A stretch of 64,000 nucleotides of DNA. It comes from Oscillospiraceae bacterium (GTDB lineage: Bacteria > Bacillota > Clostridia > Oscillospirales > Ruminococcaceae). Position numbers and translations under genes: made by a program. The notes under the pieces are model-generated. The model was not told the origin of the DNA. It was given only the letters and a program-made list of their open reading frames with translations, and did no database searches. Positions within the stretch are counted from its first letter, which is position 1, and the number at the start of each line of letters is the position of its first letter. Shown here piece by piece: positions 8,293 to 17,425 of this stretch. The stretch is taken from the NCBI GenBank assembly GCA_004554485.1, contig SFLS01000021.1, forward strand, positions 1-64,000, given 5' to 3'.

Positions 8293-9558
8293 ATGCAGAC
8301 TACCATCATCAGCCGGGTACGCGGCTACGAGATCCTGGACAGCCGGGGCAACCCCACCGTGCAGGCGGAGGTCACCCTGGAGTGCGGCGTCACCGGCGTC
8401 GCAGCCGTTCCCAGCGGCGCTTCCACCGGCGCGCACGAAGCCTGCGAAAAACGGGACACCGAAAAAAGCCGCTACGGCGGCAAGGGGGTGCAGGGCGCCG
8501 TCGCCGCGGTCAACGGCGAGCTGGCCGAAGCCCTGCGGGGCCGGGATGCCGCCGATCAGGCCGCCCTTGACCGGCTGCTGTGCGAAACCGACGGCGCCGA
8601 AAACAAATCCCGGCTGGGAGCCAACGCCCTTTTGGGGGTCAGCCTGGCGGCGGCGCACGCCGCCGCCGCGGCCTGCCGGCTGCCGCTGTGGCAGTACCTG
8701 ACGCAGCAGACCGGCCGGCAGCCCTGCCTGCCGCGTCCCATGATGAACATCCTCAATGGAGGAAGGCACGCCGCCAACAATATCGATATCCAGGAGTTCA
8801 TGATCATCCCCCTGGGGTGCCCCACCTTTGCCCGCGGACTGGAACGCTGCGTGCGGGTCACCCACCGGCTGGGTCGGCTGCTGGAGGAGCGGGGGCTGGC
8901 CTGCGGCGTGGGGGACGAGGGGGGCTTTGCGCCCCGGCTGGCCTGCGAAGAGGATGCGCTGGACCTGATCCTGCGGGCGATCGAGGACTGCGGGCTGCGC
9001 CCCGGCGAGGAAATGGCGCTGGCGCTGGATGCCGCCGCCGGGGAATGGCAGACCGAAAACGGGCTGTATCTGCTGCCCAAGGCCAACCGCCTGCGTACGG
9101 CGGAGGATCTGGCGGAATACTGGCAGTCGCTGACCGCAAAGTACCCGATCATTTCTCTGGAGGATCCCGCCGGCGAGGATGACTGGCCGCTGTGGCAGCG
9201 CCTGACCGAAGCGCTGGGCGAACGGATCCAGCTGGTGGGGGACGACCTTTTTGTCACACAGCAGGCCCGGCTGGAGCTGGGACTGGCCCGGGGCGCGGCC
9301 AACGCCGTCCTCATCAAGCCGAACCAGGTGGGCACCCTGACCGAAACACTGCAAACGGTGGCGCTGGCGCAGCAGCGGGGCTACGGGGCTATCCTCAGCC
9401 ACCGCAGCGGCGAAACCGAGGATACCACCATCGCCGACCTGGCCGTCGCCACCGGCTGCGGGCAGATCAAAACCGGGGCGCCCTGCCGCGGCGAGCGTAC
9501 CGCCAAGTACAACCGCCTGCTGCGCATCCAAGCGGCGCTGGAGCAGCCGGAAGCATAA
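8293..9558 (+). CDS. eno: enolase (phosphopyruvate hydratase)
   Basis: Glycolytic enzyme interconverting 2-phosphoglycerate and phosphoenolpyruvate. The 421-residue protein is full length, beginning with a canonical substrate motif (EILDSRGNPT near 11-20) and the mobile loop SGASTG. Metal ligands and catalytic residues fall in the second half: LEDPAGEDDW, IKPNQVGT (catalytic Lys) and SHRSGETED. AGGAGGAACC precedes the ATG. Monocistronic, with a palindromic element in the leader and a strong terminator. It is transcribed toward the origin, against the expected direction of replication. Confidence 0.95.
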   Translation: MQTTIISRVRGYEILDSRGNPTVQAEVTLECGVTGVAAVPSGASTGAHEACEKRDTEKSRYGGKGVQGAVAAVNGELAEALRGRDAADQAALDRLLCETDGAENKSRLGANALLGVSLAAAHAAAAACRLPLWQYLTQQTGRQPCLPRPMMNILNGGRHAANNIDIQEFMIIPLGCPTFARGLERCVRVTHRLGRLLEERGLACGVGDEGGFAPRLACEEDALDLILRAIEDCGLRPGEEMALALDAAAGEWQTENGLYLLPKANRLRTAEDLAEYWQSLTAKYPIISLEDPAGEDDWPLWQRLTEALGERIQLVGDDLFVTQQARLELGLARGAANAVLIKPNQVGTLTETLQTVALAQQRGYGAILSHRSGETEDTTIADLAVATGCGQIKTGAPCRGERTAKYNRLLRIQAALEQPEA

Positions 9559-9573
9559 CGGGCGCCCGCCCGC

Positions 9574-9615
9574 AAAAGGCCCCTGCCGGAAACGATCCGG
9601 CAGGGGCCTGCTTTT
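9574..9615. terminator. bidirectional terminator, eno / ydbC
   Basis: GGCCCCTGCCGG (9578-9589) pairs with CCGGCAGGGGCC (9597-9608); T-runs occur on both sides, serving the two convergent genes. Confidence 0.8.
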
Positions 9616-9637
9616 GGGTGTTCTGCGGCGCCCGGGA

Positions 9638-9880
9638 TCACTCCTGCGGCAGCGCCTCGTTTTCGCTCAGCTCCAGGAACGCGTCACAGAGCTTCTGCAT
9701 CTCATCATAGGTCAGGGTGATGCCCTTGCCCATCTTGGTGTGGTCGGGGGCCCACTCCCGCAGGTCGAATTTGGGGTCGCGGTCGTTCCAGCTTACCAGG
9801 TTCAGCTCCTTGCTCCAGCCCTTGCTGCCTTCGGCCAGGGTAGCCAGGTGCTGCACGATCTCGTATTTCAGTTCCGCCAT
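9638..9880 (-). CDS. ydbC: PC4-like ssDNA-binding protein (YdbC family)
   Basis: An 80-residue protein matching the YdbC/PC4 family, homologous to eukaryotic coactivator PC4, with single-stranded DNA binding known for the Lactococcus member. The diagnostic stretches KGWSKELNLVSWND, FDLREWAPDHTKMGKGIT and the C-terminal amphipathic helix are all present. It lies 34 bp downstream of typA on the same strand and probably shares its transcript. Role in the cell is not established. Confidence 0.8.
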   Translation of the reverse strand: MAELKYEIVQHLATLAEGSKGWSKELNLVSWNDRDPKFDLREWAPDHTKMGKGITLTYDEMQKLCDAFLELSENEALPQE

Positions 9881-9914
9881 GGCATTTTCCGCCTTTCCAA
9901 AAGATTAAATGGGG

Positions 9915-11759
9915 TTACTTGCCGGCGGCCTCCGCCGCGGCCTTTTTCCTGGCCCACTCCCGCATCCGCAGGTTGTGGTCCAGCTGGCGCTTGCGCAGCC
10001 GCAGGCTCTTGGGGGTGACCTCCAGCAGCTCGTCCTCCGCCAAAAACTCCAGCGATTCCTCCAGGCTGAGGATGCGGGGCGGCACCAGCCGCAGGGCGTC
10101 ATCGCTGCCGGAGGCGCGGGTGTTGGTCAGGTGCTTGGTCTTGCAGACATTTACGGTGATATCCTCGCCCTTGGGGTTCTGGCCCACCACCATGCCGGCA
10201 TACACCTCGGTACCGGGGGTAATGAACATGGTGCCGCGGTCCTGCACGTTAAAGATGCCGTAGGCCACGGCGGTGCCGGTCTCAAAGGCGATCAGGCTGC
10301 CGGAATGACGGCCGGGGATCTCGCCCTTGTAGGCTTCGTAGCCGTGGAACACCGAGGACATGATGCCCTCGCCCTTGGTATCGGTCAAAAATTCGCTGCG
10401 GTAGCCAAACAGCCCGCGCGCGGGGATCAGGAAGGTCAGCCGCATCCGCTCGCCCTGGGGGTGCATCTCCTGCAGCTCGCCCTTGCGGGGACCCATCTTT
10501 TCCATCACGGTGCCCACGCTGTCCGCGGGCACGTCGATGGTCAGCTCCTCGATCGGTTCGCACTTTTTGCCGCCGATCTCCTGGTACAGCACGCGGGGCG
10601 CGCCCACCTGAAACTCATAGCCCTCGCGGCGCATCGTTTCGATGAGGATGGACAGGTGCATCTCGCCGCGGCCCAGCACCCGGAAGCTGTCGGTGGAATC
10701 GGTATCCTTCACGTGCAGCGAAACGTCCTTCAGCAGCTCCCGGTACAGCCGGTCGCGGATCTGGCGGGAGGTGACAAATTTCCCCTCCTTGCCGGCAAAG
10801 GGCGAATCGTTGACCGAAAAGGTCATTTCGATGGTCGGCTCGCTGATCTTGACGAAGGGGATGGAAACAGGGGCGGCGGGGTCGCACAGGGTATTGCCGA
10901 TGGTGATGCTCTCGATGCCGGAAAAGGCGACGATATCGCCGACGCAGGCGCTTTCCACCGGGGTCTTTTTCAGCCCGTCGTACTGGTACAGGGCGGTGAT
11001 CTTGCCGTTGGTCCTCAGGTCGGGGTTGTGGTAGTCGCAGACGGTGACCGCCATATTCTGCCGGATGGTGCCGGCGGTGATCTTGCCTACGCCGATGCGC
11101 CCGACAAAGGAGGAATAATCCACGCTGGAGACCAGCATGGCCAGCGGCGCGTTCTCATCGCCCTCCGGCGGCCGGATATGCTCCAGAATGGTATCGAACA
11201 GGGGCTTGAGGTCCTGCCCGAACTGGTGGGGGCTGAAGGAAGCCGCGCCCTGCCGGGCCGAGCAGAACACCACGGGGGCGTCCAGCTGCTCGTCGGAAGC
11301 GCCGAGATCCAGCATCAGCTCCAGCACCTCGTCCACTACCTCGTCCAGACGGGCGTCGGGGCGGTCCACCTTATTGATGACGATGATGACGGTCAGGTCC
11401 TGCGCCAGCGCCTTTTCCAGCACAAAGCGGGTCTGGGGCATGGGGCCTTCCGCCGCGTCCACCAGCAGCAGCACGCCATCCACCATCTTCAACACCCGCT
11501 CCACCTCGCCGCCGAAGTCGGCGTGTCCGGGGGTATCCACTATGTTGATCTTGACGCCGTTGTAGGTGGTGGAGGTGTTCTTTGCCAGAATAGTGATGCC
11601 GCGCTCCCGTTCCAGGTCGCCGGAATCCATCACGCGGTCCTGCACCACCTGGTTATCGCGGAAGGTGCCGCCCTGCTTGAGCATTTCGTTGACCAGGGTG
11701 GTCTTGCCGTGGTCTACGTGGGCGATGATAGCGATGTTTCTTAAATCTTCTCTAACCAA
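9915..11759 (-). CDS. typA: ribosome-associated GTPase TypA/BipA
   Basis: Translational GTPase that binds the 70S ribosome and helps large-subunit assembly and stress adaptation. The 614-residue protein has the EF-G-like GTPase domain with AHVDHGKTTL (about 12-21), switch region RERGITI, DTPGHADFGGEV and NKVD, followed by beta-barrel, EF-G III/V-like and BipA C-terminal domains. The start is a TTG at 11759, with AAAGGA about ten bases upstream; no internal ATG precedes the P-loop. ydbC follows closely. Promoter at 11822-11850. Confidence 0.94.
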   Translation of the reverse strand: MVREDLRNIAIIAHVDHGKTTLVNEMLKQGGTFRDNQVVQDRVMDSGDLERERGITILAKNTSTTYNGVKINIVDTPGHADFGGEVERVLKMVDGVLLLVDAAEGPMPQTRFVLEKALAQDLTVIIVINKVDRPDARLDEVVDEVLELMLDLGASDEQLDAPVVFCSARQGAASFSPHQFGQDLKPLFDTILEHIRPPEGDENAPLAMLVSSVDYSSFVGRIGVGKITAGTIRQNMAVTVCDYHNPDLRTNGKITALYQYDGLKKTPVESACVGDIVAFSGIESITIGNTLCDPAAPVSIPFVKISEPTIEMTFSVNDSPFAGKEGKFVTSRQIRDRLYRELLKDVSLHVKDTDSTDSFRVLGRGEMHLSILIETMRREGYEFQVGAPRVLYQEIGGKKCEPIEELTIDVPADSVGTVMEKMGPRKGELQEMHPQGERMRLTFLIPARGLFGYRSEFLTDTKGEGIMSSVFHGYEAYKGEIPGRHSGSLIAFETGTAVAYGIFNVQDRGTMFITPGTEVYAGMVVGQNPKGEDITVNVCKTKHLTNTRASGSDDALRLVPPRILSLEESLEFLAEDELLEVTPKSLRLRKRQLDHNLRMREWARKKAAAEAAGK

Positions 11760-11821
11760 GGGAGATTCGTCCTTTCTGTGCGGGCGGCGGGGCCGCCCCT
11801 TACCTTTAGTATAACTGAGAT

Positions 11822-11850
11822 ATTATAGCACCCTGTTTGGGCGGGCGCAA
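11822..11850 (-). promoter_or_regulatory. promoter of typA
   Basis: On the minus strand TTGCGC (11845-11850), 17-bp spacer, TATAAT (11822-11827). Confidence 0.55.
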
Positions 11851-11871
11851 GGGCGGCGGGCAAAAAAGCGT

Positions 11872-11900
11872 CAAAAAGCCCCCGCCGCTGGGGCGGGGGA
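11872..11900 (-). terminator. terminator after ricT
   Basis: A CCCCCGCC/GGGGCGGGGG stem (11878-11900) followed on the minus strand by five T. Confidence 0.75.
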
Positions 11901-11933
11901 CTTCGTTCCAATGATCGATCCGGGCCGGGACGG

Positions 11934-12800
11934 TCAGCCCTCCAGGTCCTTCAGCTCGTCGGCTTCGGCCTTTTCCACCGCGATGCGGCCGTCCCGCAGC
12001 GTTTTCACCTGCGATTTGTGGTAATAGGCGACGGCGCCCTCCTCGGCGTGGTCCAGGTGGACCTTCAGGTCGCCGGTCAGCAGGTTGACCTCGGTGACGC
12101 GGCCGCGGCCGTCGGGGGTCTGCACAATGGCGCCCGCCTTGGGGGTGGAGCGCAGCAGATCCTCGTAGGCGGCCTGCTCGTACTTCAGGCAGCACATCAG
12201 GCGGCCGCAGGCGCCGCTGATCTTGGTGGGGTTGAGGGAAAGGCCCTGCTCCTTGGCCATTTTGATGGAAACGGGCTGGAACTCGCCCAAAAAGCTGGCG
12301 CAGCAGAAGGGGCGTCCGCAGATGCCCAGCCCTCCCAGCATTTTGGCTTCGTCCCGCACGCCGATCTGCCGCAGCTCGATGCGGGTGCGGAACACCCCGG
12401 CCAGCTCCTTGACCAGCTCGCGGAAATCCACCCGGCCGTCGGCGGTAAAGTAGAACAGGATCTTGCTGCCGTCAAAGGCGTACTCCACCTCCACCAGCTT
12501 CATTTCCAGCTTGCACAGGGCAATCTTTTCCTGCGCGATGCGGAACGCCTTCTGCTCCTTTTTGCGGTTTTCCTCCACCCGGCGCAGGTCCTCCGGCGTG
12601 GCGGGCCGGGTCACCTTTTTCAGCGGCTTTACCACCTTTTCGGGGTCAATCTCACGGTTGGCGATGGCGACGGTGCCGCATTCGGTGCCGCGGGCGGTCT
12701 CCACCACCACCGGCTGTCCCACGCGGTAGCTGCCGCCGTCGGGGTCAAAATAATAGATCTTGCCGACTTCCTTAAATCGGACGCCGATAATTTCTGCCAT
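11934..12800 (-). CDS. ricT: PSP1-domain protein RicT (YaaT)
   Basis: Component of the RicA-RicF-RicT (Y-) complex, which in B. subtilis carries iron-sulfur clusters, affects RNase Y-dependent mRNA maturation, and promotes sporulation and competence. The 288-residue protein has the PSP1 domain and the cysteines expected for cluster binding (GICGRPFCC near 160-168 and CGRLMCC near 197-203). It is the last gene of darA-holB-ricT, the same order as in Bacillus without yaaR. No ricA or ricF is in this window. Confidence 0.92.
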   Translation of the reverse strand: MAEIIGVRFKEVGKIYYFDPDGGSYRVGQPVVVETARGTECGTVAIANREIDPEKVVKPLKKVTRPATPEDLRRVEENRKKEQKAFRIAQEKIALCKLEMKLVEVEYAFDGSKILFYFTADGRVDFRELVKELAGVFRTRIELRQIGVRDEAKMLGGLGICGRPFCCASFLGEFQPVSIKMAKEQGLSLNPTKISGACGRLMCCLKYEQAAYEDLLRSTPKAGAIVQTPDGRGRVTEVNLLTGDLKVHLDHAEEGAVAYYHKSQVKTLRDGRIAVEKAEADELKDLEG

Positions 12801-12885
12801 AAACGGTACTCCTTTATATTTCTAACATCTGGGATGTGTGAATTCTTCCGCGGTCCTTTTTGCCCGTTCCGGCCATGGCCGCCCC

Positions 12886-13848
12886 TCAGCGGCGGCACCG
12901 GCTGGTCAGCAGCGCGGTGACCAGCGGCAGGTAGGCGTTGCGCTCGCACATCTGCAGCAGCGGGGCGATCCGGGCGCGGCAGCGGGCAGCGCTTTGGACG
13001 GGCAGGTTATAAATTTCCCGCAGGGTGGGGTTGGCCAGCAGCCCGGCCAGCGTTTCCAGCAGGGCGGTATAGGCGGCCCGGTCCTTTTCCAGCGGGGCGG
13101 CTGCCGCCAGCACCCGGTAGGGATTGGCCATCGCCAGCCCCGCCAGCATCTCCTCGGCGGCGGCATAGCGCTTCTGCACCGCGGCGTCCCGCAGCAGAGC
13201 CGCGCCGGTCTCCGGGCTGCCGCCGCAGCGGATCAGCGCACGGCTCAGCTCCTCCTCGGAGCGGCCCGGCGCCAGCCGGCGCATCCGCTCCAGGCAGTCC
13301 GCGTCGCCGGCAGGCGGCAGGGAACAGCAGGTAACACGGGAAAGCACGGTAGGCAGCAGCCGGTAGCGGTTGGTGCAGGTCAGAATGAAAAAAGTGTCCT
13401 CCGGCGGCTCCTCGATGATCTTCAGCAGCAGATTCTGTCCCTCGGGGGTCATGCGCTCCGCCATCTGCAGGATGACCGCCTTGGCCGGCGCTTCCACCGG
13501 GGTGCAGAACAGCTCTGCCCGCAGGCGGCGCAGGCTCTCCTTTTTATAGATATCCTTGTCCTCGTCGGGATCGTACAGCAGCAGGTCGGGGTGCGCCCCC
13601 GTGAGCACCTTGCGGCAGGCGGGGCACTGTCCGCACATGCTGCCGCCGCCCTGCCGGCACAACAGCGCCCCCGCCAGTCCCAGTGCCGTATCCCGCAGCA
13701 GGGCGGGACTGGCAGCCTCCAGACAGACGGCGTGGGTCAGCCGGCCTGCTTTGAGCGCTGCGGCAACGGGCGCCGGCAGCGGCGGGACGCTGCGCAGCGT
13801 ATAGCGGCGTTCACCGGTAAACCCACGCAGCGGCTCAGAGTTTTTCAT
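12886..13848 (-). CDS. holB: DNA polymerase III clamp-loader subunit delta'
   Basis: Subunit of the complex that loads the beta clamp. The 320-residue AAA+-like protein has the zinc-binding cysteines (CGQCPAC near 75-81) followed by HPDLL and the LLKIIEEPPEDTFFILTC core; the P-loop is degenerate, as normal for delta'. The ATG at 13848 follows GGAGCGGT and lies inside the end of darA (14-bp overlap), so translation is coupled. Genes upstream and downstream are the usual partners darA and ricT. Confidence 0.9.
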   Translation of the reverse strand: MKNSEPLRGFTGERRYTLRSVPPLPAPVAAALKAGRLTHAVCLEAASPALLRDTALGLAGALLCRQGGGSMCGQCPACRKVLTGAHPDLLLYDPDEDKDIYKKESLRRLRAELFCTPVEAPAKAVILQMAERMTPEGQNLLLKIIEEPPEDTFFILTCTNRYRLLPTVLSRVTCCSLPPAGDADCLERMRRLAPGRSEEELSRALIRCGGSPETGAALLRDAAVQKRYAAAEEMLAGLAMANPYRVLAAAAPLEKDRAAYTALLETLAGLLANPTLREIYNLPVQSAARCRARIAPLLQMCERNAYLPLVTALLTSRCRR

Positions 13849-14161
13849 ACCGCTCCACATCCAGCACAAAGATGGTAGCGCCGCCGACGGTCACCTGGAC
13901 CGGTACCCCGGCGTACATTCCGGCATTAAAGGACGTGTTGCCGGAGACCATCTTATTGCGCTTGCAGCTGTTTTCCCCAATAATGTGGATGGCCTCATCC
14001 ACCCGCTCGGCGTCGGTCCCCACCAGCATGGTGGTATTGCCGGAAAGCAAAAAGCCGCCGGTGGTGGCCAGCCGCGTCACCGAAAACCCGGCCTTGGTCA
14101 GGGCGCGGGAGGCGGCGGTGCTGTCCTCGTTGGATACGATGGCGATGATCAGCTTCTGCAT
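13835..14161 (-). CDS. darA: cyclic-di-AMP receptor DarA (PstA/YaaQ)
   Basis: Trimeric PII-like protein that binds cyclic di-AMP. The 108-residue sequence shows the family's start (KLIIAIVSNEDS), the RLATTGGFL and GNTTMLVG segments around the ligand pocket and the GGATIFVLDVERYEKL end. Two adjacent ATGs are possible; GAGGAGG lies seven bases before the second, which I use. First gene of the operon with holB and ricT. The leader contains a TTACGGC/GCCGTAA hairpin just before the ribosome site. Confidence 0.92.
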   Translation of the reverse strand: MQKLIIAIVSNEDSTAASRALTKAGFSVTRLATTGGFLLSGNTTMLVGTDAERVDEAIHIIGENSCKRNKMVSGNTSFNAGMYAGVPVQVTVGGATIFVLDVERYEKL

Positions 14162-14182
14162 CATGATACCTCCTCTCAGGAG

Positions 14183-14200
14183 TTACGGCAAGAGCCGTAA
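14183..14200 (-). promoter_or_regulatory. leader hairpin of darA
   Basis: A 7-bp perfect stem (TTACGGC/GCCGTAA) with a four-base loop lies about 20 bases upstream of the darA ATG, between promoter and ribosome site. Confidence 0.35.
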
Positions 14201-14214
14201 ACTATACCAAGTTT

Positions 14215-14243
14215 ATTATAGCAGGTCTCCCCGTCGATTGCAA
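14215..14243 (-). promoter_or_regulatory. promoter of darA-holB-ricT
   Basis: On the minus strand TTGCAA (14238-14243), 17-bp spacer, TATAAT (14215-14220). Confidence 0.65.
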
Positions 14244-14279
14244 AGGAAACTCTGCGGCGAAACGCGGCAAAACAGCGCG

Positions 14280-14308
14280 CAAAAAGGCCCCTGCCGCGGC
14301 AGAGGCCC
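14280..14308 (-). terminator. terminator after the DUF4358 gene
   Basis: GGCCCCTGCC/GGCAGAGGCC stem (14286-14308) followed by five T on the minus strand. Confidence 0.7.
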
Positions 14309-14320
14309 TCCAAAGCCGGC

Positions 14321-14830
14321 TTACACCGGAATATACTGCTCCAGCAGCTCGCGCACCTCTTCGGTGTTGTCGATCATCAGCAGCACGTGGTAATCCCCCA
14401 GCGTGTAGATGACGCCGTTCTGGGCCAGTTCGCTGGAGCCGTAGATATCGTAGTTGGAAAACAGGCTGGCCCGGCTGCTGCGGATGGTAACCAACAGATC
14501 CCTGGCAGCGGTCTCCTGCCCGGCCTTCGGCACCACCAGAATGACATCCGCGATGCCAAAGCGACCGTCGGTATAGCGCCCGTACACGGCGGAGAGACAG
14601 GAGGTATCCACCCCGAAATCCGCCTCCAGCCGCTCGGCGGTGGCATCCTGCACCCCCAGGATGGGCACATTAAAATAGATCGCATCCAGCGCGTCGGCGA
14701 TCCCCTCGCCGGTCGCTGTGCTCTGCCTGCCCGTTTCCGGCTCCGGCAGTGGGTAGGTCTGCTGAAAGCCCTGGAAAATGAACAGCACCAGCACTACCAG
14801 CGACGCCACAACGATGATGAGCTTCCGCAT
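14321..14830 (-). CDS. DUF4358 domain protein
   Basis: A 169-residue protein with an N-terminal membrane segment (about 4-20) and an extracytoplasmic domain resembling DUF4358, a family common in Clostridia and of unknown function. Recognisable elements are the Val/Leu-rich ADVILVVPKAG strand and the closing LGDYHVLLMID. It stands alone upstream of darA on the same strand but has its own terminator. Confidence 0.65.
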   Translation of the reverse strand: MRKLIIVVASLVVLVLFIFQGFQQTYPLPEPETGRQSTATGEGIADALDAIYFNVPILGVQDATAERLEADFGVDTSCLSAVYGRYTDGRFGIADVILVVPKAGQETAARDLLVTIRSSRASLFSNYDIYGSSELAQNGVIYTLGDYHVLLMIDNTEEVRELLEQYIPV

Positions 14831-15054
14831 AACGGCCCCCCTTTCCCGGATTGGTTTCTTCTCAAAGTATAGCGGCCGCCGGGGGGCCGTGTCAAGGAAA
14901 AGCCGCTGTTTTTCACAGACTGTTCAACTTTGCGGGGGATCGTTCCGACGGCAGCACCGCCGGTTTTTTCGGGGCGCGCACCGGCACACGGGGTTTGACA
15001 TACCTTATCAGTACGGCCGGTTCGGCCCGCTGCCGGTCTGCGCTTTGCCGGGGT

Positions 15055-15146
15055 CGCCCGCAGGGCAAACCGTCCTTCGGACGGTTTCGGCGGCCTTCGG
15101 CCGCCGCGCCCGCGCCCCCGCGGGGGCGCGGGCGGCCCTGCGGGCG
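15055..15146. repeat. cloverleaf palindromic element, copy 3
   Basis: A 12-bp perfect outer stem (CGCCCGCAGGGC 15055-15066 with 15135-15146) encloses three perfect hairpins: 15067-15087 (AAACCGTCC, loop TTC), 15088-15106 (CGGCGGCC, loop TTC) and 15107-15134 (CGCCCGCGCCCC arm). The C at the first position of the left outer arm is compensated by G at the end of the right arm, unlike copy 2. Lies upstream of the glutamine synthetase promoter. Confidence 0.88.
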
Positions 15147-15207
15147 GCATTCTCTTGCCGCCTGTGTGCCTTTCACAAAAAAGCCGCCCTCCCGGCGGCA
15201 AAACGCA

Positions 15208-15236
15208 TTGACTTTACCGGAACTGCGTGATAGAAT
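15208..15236 (+). promoter_or_regulatory. promoter of glutamine synthetase III gene
   Basis: TTGACT (15208-15213), 17-bp spacer, TAGAAT (15231-15236). A GCCGCC/GGCGGC hairpin (15183-15199) lies just upstream. Confidence 0.6.
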
Positions 15237-15289
15237 TGATGAAAAATTTTATGGGGACCAACTCGGCCCGCCGCGAAGGAGTGAGTTCG

Positions 15290-17371
15290 ATGAGCAACAT
15301 CCCGGAACTGTTCGGAAGCCTTGTTTTTGACGATTCGGTACAGCAAAAGCGCCTGCCCCACGATACCTACCGCCGCCTGCGGGAGATCATACGCACCGGG
15401 GAACCGCTGGATGCCGCCGTGGCCGATGTCATCGCCAATGTGATGAAAGCATGGGCGTTGGATCACGGCGCCACCCATTTTACCCACTGGTTCCAGCCCA
15501 TGACCGGCGTCACCGCCGAAAAGCACGACAGTTTCCTCACCCCCGCGGGGGAGGGCGTCATCATGGTCTTTTCCGGGCGGGAGCTCATCAAGGGCGAGCC
15601 GGATGCCAGCAGCTTCCCCAGCGGCGGCCTGCGCGCCACCTTTGAGGCCCGGGGCTACACCGCCTGGGACCCCACCAGCCCCGCTTTCATCAAGGATCAC
15701 TGCCTGTACATCCCCACCGCCTTCTGCAGCTACACCGGCGAAGCGCTGGATAAAAAGACCCCCCTGCTGCGCAGTATGCACACCCTCAACCGGCAGGCGC
15801 TGCGCTTTCTGCGGGCCATGGGGGATACCGAAACCCACAGCGTCACCCCCACCGTCGGGGCGGAGCAGGAGTATTTCCTGATCCCACGGGAGCTGTACGA
15901 GCAGCGCCGCGACCTGCGCTACACCGGGCGCACCCTCTTCGGGGCAAAGGCGCCCAAGGGGCAGGAGCTGGATGACCACTATTTCGGCGTCATCAAGCCG
16001 CAGGTGCAGGCCTACATGAAGGAGCTGGACGAGGAGCTGTGGAAGCTGGGCGTCATGGCCAAGACCGAGCACAACGAGGTCGCCCCCGCCCAGCACGAGC
16101 TGGCGCCCTTTTACACCACCACCAATATCGCCGCCGACCACAACCAGTTGATGATGGAGCTGATGCAGCGCATCGCGCAAAAGCATGGCATGGTGTGCCT
16201 GCTGGCCGAAAAGCCCTTTGCCGGCGTAAACGGCAGCGGCAAGCACAATAACTGGTCGCTGGTGACCGATACCGGCCGCAATCTGCTGGACGGCGGCAGC
16301 AACCCCGCCGCCAATCCCGTCTTTCTGCTGACGCTTGCGGCTGTCATCGCCGCCGTGGATGAATACCAGGCGCTGCTGCGCATCACGGTGGCCACCGCCG
16401 GCAACGATCACCGGCTGGGCGCCGCCGAAGCGCCGCCCGCCATCCTCTCCATCTTCCTGGGGGAGGCGCTGCAGAACACGCTAGTGCAGGCCGCCTGCGG
16501 GCAGGGCAGCACCGCTGCCCGCAGGGAGCTGGAAATGCACGTCCCGGTCATGCCGCATCTGCACCAGGATGACAGCGACCGCAACCGAACCTCCCCCTTT
16601 GCCTTCACTGGCAACAAGTTCGAATTCCGCATGCTGGGCAGCAGCCAGTCCATCAGTGACCCCAACACGGTGCTGAATACCGCCGTGGCGGAAATGCTGG
16701 GCCGCTTTGCCGACTGCCTGGAGCAGGCTGAGGACCGCGAAGCCGCCTGCCGTACCCTGCTGCAGCAGGTGCTGGAGCAGCACGGCCGCATCCTGTTCAA
16801 CGGGGACGGCTACAGCGAGGAGTGGCAGCAGGAGGCTGCCCGCCGGGGGCTTTTGAACCTGCGCACCGCGCCGGAGGCCTTTGCCCACCTCACCGACCGC
16901 CAAAACGTGGAGCTGTTTGCCCGCCACGGCATCTTTACCGCCGCGGAGCTGGCCTCCCGACAGGAGATCCACTACGAAACCTACGCCAAGAACGTCCGCA
17001 TTGAAGCCTCCGTCATGGTGGAGATGGTGCGCCGCCAGATCCTCCCCGCAGGGCTTGCCTGGGTGCGGGAGCTGGGCCGGACCAGCCGTGCCAAGCAGGA
17101 GATCAGCCCGCTGCTGAGCTGCAAGGCGGAGGAGCTGCTGGGCACCCAGGCCTCCAACCTTAACGATATGCTGCTGGCTGCCTGTACCGTACTGGAAGGG
17201 CTGCTGCGGGAATTCCCCGCCGGCAGCGAGGAGGAAAAGGCGCTGTACTGCCGCGATAAGCTGCTGCCCGCCATGGCCGAACTGCGTCAGGCCGCCGATG
17301 GTCTGGAGCAGCTCTGCCCCGCCGACCTGTGGCCCATGCCCACCTACGGCGACCTGCTGTACGGGGTGTAA
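15290..17371 (+). CDS. glnN: type III glutamine synthetase
   Basis: Makes glutamine from glutamate and ammonia with ATP. At 693 residues it is of type III (GSIII) length, not GlnA, and has the GSIII N-terminal part and the catalytic core: GAEQEYFLIP near 205, TEHNEVAPAQHELAPFY near 265-281, NGSGKHNNWS near 320 and NRTSPFAFTGNKFEFR near 440. The ATG at 15290 follows GAAGGAG; an upstream in-frame ATG has no ribosome site. Monocistronic with its own promoter and terminator. No PII gene is adjacent. Confidence 0.94.
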   Translation: MSNIPELFGSLVFDDSVQQKRLPHDTYRRLREIIRTGEPLDAAVADVIANVMKAWALDHGATHFTHWFQPMTGVTAEKHDSFLTPAGEGVIMVFSGRELIKGEPDASSFPSGGLRATFEARGYTAWDPTSPAFIKDHCLYIPTAFCSYTGEALDKKTPLLRSMHTLNRQALRFLRAMGDTETHSVTPTVGAEQEYFLIPRELYEQRRDLRYTGRTLFGAKAPKGQELDDHYFGVIKPQVQAYMKELDEELWKLGVMAKTEHNEVAPAQHELAPFYTTTNIAADHNQLMMELMQRIAQKHGMVCLLAEKPFAGVNGSGKHNNWSLVTDTGRNLLDGGSNPAANPVFLLTLAAVIAAVDEYQALLRITVATAGNDHRLGAAEAPPAILSIFLGEALQNTLVQAACGQGSTAARRELEMHVPVMPHLHQDDSDRNRTSPFAFTGNKFEFRMLGSSQSISDPNTVLNTAVAEMLGRFADCLEQAEDREAACRTLLQQVLEQHGRILFNGDGYSEEWQQEAARRGLLNLRTAPEAFAHLTDRQNVELFARHGIFTAAELASRQEIHYETYAKNVRIEASVMVEMVRRQILPAGLAWVRELGRTSRAKQEISPLLSCKAEELLGTQASNLNDMLLAACTVLEGLLREFPAGSEEEKALYCRDKLLPAMAELRQAADGLEQLCPADLWPMPTYGDLLYGV

Positions 17372-17390
17372 TATACATATTGAACAACAA

Positions 17391-17425
17391 AGGGGCCGCC
17401 TTTCCGACAGGGAGGGCGGCCTTTT
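17391..17425 (+). terminator. terminator after glutamine synthetase
   Basis: GGCCGCC (17394-17400) pairs with GGCGGCC (17415-17421), followed by TTTT. Confidence 0.75.
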